Source: Bryobacterales bacterium (GTDB taxonomy: Bacteria; Acidobacteriota; Terriglobia; Bryobacterales; Bryobacteraceae). Taken from it: a stretch of DNA of 64,000 nt. Each line of letters begins with the position of its first letter. The stretch's first letter is position 1. Below, one piece after another: positions 60,744 to 64,000 of the stretch. The position numbers and the translations under genes were made by a program. Location of the stretch: NCBI GenBank assembly GCA_026129915.1, contig JAHCHD010000004.1:1-64000 (forward strand), given 5' to 3'. The notes under the pieces are model-generated. The model ran no database searches. It was not told the DNA's origin and was given only the letters and a program-made list of their open reading frames with translations.

Positions 60744-61142
60744 CTAAGCCGCCTTTGGCGCGGCGGGGCGGTACCATTTGCGAATCACCCAGACCGTGGC
60801 GAGGAACCCGAGCAATAGCAGCAGCAGCGGAACCACGTTCATCACCCACCACTGGGCGCCCTCGGGTTCCACCAGAATGCGCGCGCCGAACTTTGACTTG
60901 AAATGGTCAATGATCTCCCGTTCATTGCGCCCTTCCAGCACCATTTGGGAAATCTGCTGCTTCATCTCAAGAGCCTGCGGGGAAAGGTGCCCGTACAATT
61001 GTTCGCCATAGCAGCAGGGCGACATGAACTGGTGCTCCAGCCTGGCTACCTGCGCCTGTTGGGTGGTGTTAAGTTCCTGGCCAGGCAGCAAGAGCGCGCC
61101 CAGCAGGAGGAGCATCAGCAAAATGGCGGGAATTCGGAGCAT
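60744..61142 (-). CDS. CcmH-like cytochrome c biogenesis protein lacking CxxC
   Basis: 132 residues from the ATG at 61142 with GGGAAGG upstream; a frame to 61229 would add 29 residues. A signal segment (LLMLLLLGALLLPG) precedes a CcmH-type helical bundle: QISQMVLEGRNEREIIDHFKSKFG is the family core, followed by a C-terminal transmembrane helix (VVPLLLLLLGFLATVWVIRK). In the place where CcmH has LRCxxC, this protein has SPCCYGEQ with adjacent Cys43-Cys44 and no CxxC. If it acts in reducing apocytochrome c, it must do so with another thiol arrangement; it may have lost that role. Confidence 0.78.
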   Translation of the reverse strand: MLRIPAILLMLLLLGALLLPGQELNTTQQAQVARLEHQFMSPCCYGEQLYGHLSPQALEMKQQISQMVLEGRNEREIIDHFKSKFGARILVEPEGAQWWVMNVVPLLLLLLGFLATVWVIRKWYRPAAPKAA

Positions 61143-61273
61143 GGCAACCTTCCCTTTAGTGTAACGATTGGCGCGTCTCCGGAGTTGCCCTTGATTCCAC
61201 GGCGCTACAGCATGCGCCAGTTTCAGCAACCCTCGCGGCAGTGATACACTCTTCCATTCACCCCCAAACTACC

Positions 61274-62437
61274 ATGCGAACTTTGTACACTTTCGCCCTC
61301 ATTCTCTGTCTGGCTTTGCCGATGGCGAGCGCCACACGGAATCCGAAGTTGCCTCCACCCGACCCCGAAAACTCGAAACCGAACCCGCCCAAGGTGATCC
61401 CGCGCCCTGCGGGAGCTTCGTTCAAGGTGCCGCCTGGGTTTCAGGTAGAGGAATTCGCCAGTGGTTTCAAGAAGCCTCGGTTCTTGCTGGAACTGCCCGG
61501 CGGAAAGGTGCTGGTAACGGATGCGGTGCCGGATGGCGCAGTCTATGTGATTGAAAACGGAAAGCCTGGGAAAGCACTACTGAGCGGGCTGGAACGGCCT
61601 TTCGGTATGGCTCTGTGGGGTGGCTACCTTTATGTAGGCGAACCGCAAAGCATCAAACGCTACAAGCTAGACGTGAATACCCTGGAAATCGGGGCCGGGG
61701 AGGAAGTGGTTGCGCTGAAGGGCTACACAGCCGGCCATTGGACGCGCTCGATCACGTTCGACAAGAACGGAACCATGTACGTGGGTGTGGGCTCCGGCAG
61801 CAATGTAAGCGCGGGTGATCCGCCAGACCGTGCGGTGGTGCTAGCGGCAAACCCAGACGGAACCAACCGCCGCATTGTGGCTGGGGGAATCCGCAATCCA
61901 GTGAGCATTCGCGTACATCCGGCAAGCGGCAAACTCTGGGCAAGTGTCCAGGAACGCGATGGCCTGGGGGACGACCTTGTGCCGGACTTCCTCACGGAAG
62001 TGAAGCAAGGCGCCTTCTACGGCTGGCCCTGGGCCTACATCGGCCCCAACGAGGAACCTCGCCGCAAGGGTGAGAACCCGGCGCTCGTGAAGAAGACCAT
62101 CGTGCCCGACGTGCTGCTGCCCTCACACGTGGCGGTGATGGACTTTGTGTTCTACACCGGCAGCCAGTTCCCGGCAAAATACAACAACGGAGCCTTCATG
62201 GCCTACCGCGGTTCATCGAACCGCGCCAAGCGAGTTGGCTATTCCATTGACTTCGTCCCGTTTAAGGGCGGCAAGCCATCGGGCCAGCCGGAAGCTTTCC
62301 TGGGTGGCTTCATGCTTGGAGAAGACAAGCCCGAGGTTTGGGGTCGTCCGGTGGGTCTGCTACAAATGTCCGACGGCAGCCTGCTGATGAGCGAAGATGG
62401 CAACCACACCATCTATCGCATCACCTATTCGCGCTAA
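61274..62437 (+). CDS. Sorbosone-dehydrogenase-like (PQQ sugar dehydrogenase family) propeller protein
   Basis: 387 residues from the ATG at 61274; an ATT frame to 61241 is not supported. A signal peptide (TFALILCLALPMASA) and a Pro-rich spacer precede a six-bladed propeller: FASGFKKPRFLLELPGGKVLVTD, GIRNPVSIRVHPASGKLW, and GAFYGWPWAYIGPNEE with LLMSEDGNHTIYRI at the end. The glucose/sorbosone dehydrogenase family oxidises aldoses with PQQ outside the cytoplasm. No cytochrome domain is attached. PQQ synthesis genes are not in the window. Confidence 0.83.
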   Translation: MRTLYTFALILCLALPMASATRNPKLPPPDPENSKPNPPKVIPRPAGASFKVPPGFQVEEFASGFKKPRFLLELPGGKVLVTDAVPDGAVYVIENGKPGKALLSGLERPFGMALWGGYLYVGEPQSIKRYKLDVNTLEIGAGEEVVALKGYTAGHWTRSITFDKNGTMYVGVGSGSNVSAGDPPDRAVVLAANPDGTNRRIVAGGIRNPVSIRVHPASGKLWASVQERDGLGDDLVPDFLTEVKQGAFYGWPWAYIGPNEEPRRKGENPALVKKTIVPDVLLPSHVAVMDFVFYTGSQFPAKYNNGAFMAYRGSSNRAKRVGYSIDFVPFKGGKPSGQPEAFLGGFMLGEDKPEVWGRPVGLLQMSDGSLLMSEDGNHTIYRITYSR

Positions 62438-62575
62438 CAGCCTCTCGTGGGTTCCGCCGCTCGCGCTCACCTTGCCGGTGGGTGCGGGCGGTTCCGCATT
62501 TCTGGATGCGCTATACTTCGTACTTTCCCCGTTCGCCCTGGCCCGCCCTGTCCGCCCAGGAGCCCTGTCACTCAG

Positions 62576-64000
62576 GTGATTGCCTTGCTCCGATACCGCT
62601 TCGTTCAATTTCTCGCACTCACGATTTGCCTTGCCTCATCACCGTTGCAGGCGGCGCAGGCAGCCCCCAAAGGCACACCTTCCAAGGGTACAGAAATCCT
62701 GTGGGATCGCTTCGGCGTACCGCACGTGTACGCAAAGAACACAGAGGATTTGTTCTACGGTTTTGGCTGGGCACAGGCGCATAGCCATGGCAACCTGTTA
62801 CTGCGGCTCTATGGAGAGTCCCGGGCGCGCGGCGCGGAGTACTTTGGCCCAGAAGCGCTGGCGCTCGACCGCTGGCTGGCCGTGAACGAGGCCCCAGCCA
62901 CCGCCCTCCGCTGGTACAACCGCCAGACGCCTGCCTTTCGCCGCTATCTCGACGCCTTTGCGAAGGGCATCAACGACTATGCCGCCAAGCACCCGGAGTT
63001 GCTGTCGGCGGACGTGAAGCAGGTACTGCCCGTGAGCGGCCTTGACCCCCTCCAGCATGCGCTTCGCCTGTTCCAGTACAGCTACGTGAGCTCCGCCGCA
63101 CGCGTCACCACCGCAGTGCGCGCGGCACCCTCGCGCACGGAAGATGGGGGCAGCAACGCGTGGGCACTGGCTCCCGCTCGCACCGCCAACGGCAACGCCA
63201 TGCTGCTGGGAAACCCTCACCTGCCCTGGAGCGGCTGGTACACCTACTACGAAGCCAACCTGCAGGCGCCCGGCGTAAACCTCTATGGCGCCACGCAGGT
63301 GGGGCTGCCGGTGCTGCGTTTTGTCTTCAGCGACTATCTGGGCTTCAACCAGACCGTGAACAGCATTGATGGCATGGATCTCTACGCGCTTACGGTGAAG
63401 GATGGCAAGTACCTTTTTGACGGCGAGTGGAAAGCGTTTGATACTGCCGGGCATACGCTCAAGATCCGCGACACCGATGGCTCGCTACGTACGGAAACGG
63501 TGGATATTCGCAAGAGCGTTCACGGGCCCGTGGTTCACAATGGCGAAGGCAAGACACTGGCTATGCGCGTGGCGGGGCTGGACCGCCCATTCGCGCTGGA
63601 ACAGTACTGGCAAATGCAAACCGCCAGAAGCTTTCGGGAATACGAGACGGCCTTGCGCCGACTGCAGGTGCCCACGTTCAACATCGTGTACGCTGACCGC
63701 GACGGCAACATCCACTACCTGTTCAATGGCCTGCTTCCCAAACGGAAGTCAGGCGACCTTCGCACCTGGGCCGGTGTGCTGCCGGGTGACACGTCCAGCA
63801 CGCTCTGGACGGATTACCACGATTTCGATGAACTGCCTCAGGTCTTCAATCCGCCAAGCGGCTATGTGCAGAACACCAACGACCCTCCATGGAACGCGGC
63901 TTGGCCGGATAGTCTTGATCCAGACAAGTATCCGTCCTATACCGCTCCCCGCAATGCCAGCTTTCGCGCCCATCGCTCGCTGCGCATTCTGGGCGAAATG
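62576..64000 (+). CDS. Penicillin acylase family protein, N-terminal part (runs off the right edge)
   Basis: 475 codons with no stop before the end of the window. I place the start at the GTG at 62576, followed by a signal peptide (FVQFLALTICLASSPLQA); a TTG at 62585 is possible. The alpha-chain begins ILWDRFGVPHVYAKNTEDLFYGFGWAQAH. The Ntn-hydrolase nucleophile is Ser in GGSNAWAL, after which the protein is cut to give the beta-chain; NPHLPWSGWYTYYEANL follows. The family cleaves amides such as acyl-homoserine lactones or penicillin side chains, in the periplasm. The true substrate is unknown. Confidence 0.85.
   Translation, partial: MIALLRYRFVQFLALTICLASSPLQAAQAAPKGTPSKGTEILWDRFGVPHVYAKNTEDLFYGFGWAQAHSHGNLLLRLYGESRARGAEYFGPEALALDRWLAVNEAPATALRWYNRQTPAFRRYLDAFAKGINDYAAKHPELLSADVKQVLPVSGLDPLQHALRLFQYSYVSSAARVTTAVRAAPSRTEDGGSNAWALAPARTANGNAMLLGNPHLPWSGWYTYYEANLQAPGVNLYGATQVGLPVLRFVFSDYLGFNQTVNSIDGMDLYALTVKDGKYLFDGEWKAFDTAGHTLKIRDTDGSLRTETVDIRKSVHGPVVHNGEGKTLAMRVAGLDRPFALEQYWQMQTARSFREYETALRRLQVPTFNIVYADRDGNIHYLFNGLLPKRKSGDLRTWAGVLPGDTSSTLWTDYHDFDELPQVFNPPSGYVQNTNDPPWNAAWPDSLDPDKYPSYTAPRNASFRAHRSLRILGEM

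Noticed and set aside
1-64000. Insertion sequences, prophage, integrase, CRISPR arrays
   Set aside because: No transposase, integrase or phage protein, and no spaced repeats of array type seen.

Overview
The window is chromosomal DNA from a GC-rich bacterium, most likely an acidobacterium of the Solibacter/Bryobacter/Paludibaculum type. This is an inference from gene content: two Oar-like outer-membrane receptors with carboxypeptidase-regulatory N-domains, a membrane-anchored winged-helix regulator of a kind frequent in that phylum, Tat-exported Gfo/Idh/MocA oxidoreductases, Cys-type sulfatases, a DUF1080 protein and YVTN propeller proteins. I found no tRNA, rRNA, insertion sequence, CRISPR array or prophage. 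Coding density is high and no gap exceeds about 270 bases.

Layout. 1-6.4 kb: exported glycan and surface functions (DUF1080 tail, propeller lipoprotein, Gfo/Idh/MocA oxidoreductase, SGNH hydrolase, propeller-phosphoesterase). 6.5-7.2 kb: fliW-csrA. 7.3-12 kb: acetyltransferase, second oxidoreductase, SRPBCC protein, P-loop kinase, MFS transporter. 11.8-18.3 kb: trpS, an RNA methyltransferase, a CusF-like lipoprotein with a cupin, an SDR, ispD-ispF and a PIN-TRAM membrane protein. 18.5-21.8 kb: first Oar-like receptor. 22-25.8 kb: TrmJ-like methyltransferase, ferredoxin, TPR protein, sulfatase. 25.9-30.8 kb: purH-tadA-purM-purN, then a divergent isocitrate dehydrogenase. 30.8-32.6 kb: amidohydrolase lipoprotein.

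32.6-41.9 kb, the standout region: about 9 kb of minus-strand genes with short gaps or overlaps that together make a eukaryote-like ubiquitin-type pathway. In transcription order they are: membrane trypsin/HtrA-like protease; YukD-type ubiquitin-like protein ending in Ala-Gly; UBA3-like E1 (split here by a reading-frame break, with its C-terminal half in a second ORF); membrane-tethered JAMM peptidase with an intact metal site; multi-pass FHA protein; RING-finger/TM2 protein; two GYF-domain membrane proteins; DUF2752 membrane protein; an E2 with HPN motif, catalytic Cys and SPLN; and a peptidoglycan-binding-domain protein that may be a substrate or effector. Most accessory parts carry membrane helices, so the pathway probably works at the inner membrane. 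Related bacterial operons are known from comparative genomics, and simpler ones (Bil, CBASS Cap2/Cap3) from experiments. I do not know of an experimental role for this extended, membrane-bound form.

42-50.9 kb: a reductase-type SDR; a ToxR-like winged-helix regulator divergent from the second Oar-like receptor, with three 11-bp-phased repeats between them; a second sulfatase; an RlmI-like methyltransferase. 51.1-53.4 kb: a 754-residue protein I cannot place. 53.3-60.7 kb: glycerate 2-kinase, shikimate kinase, SDR, Lon-N-domain protein, HAD and PHP phosphatases, mutL. 60.7-64 kb: CcmH-like protein, sorbosone-dehydrogenase-like propeller, and a penicillin acylase running off the right edge.
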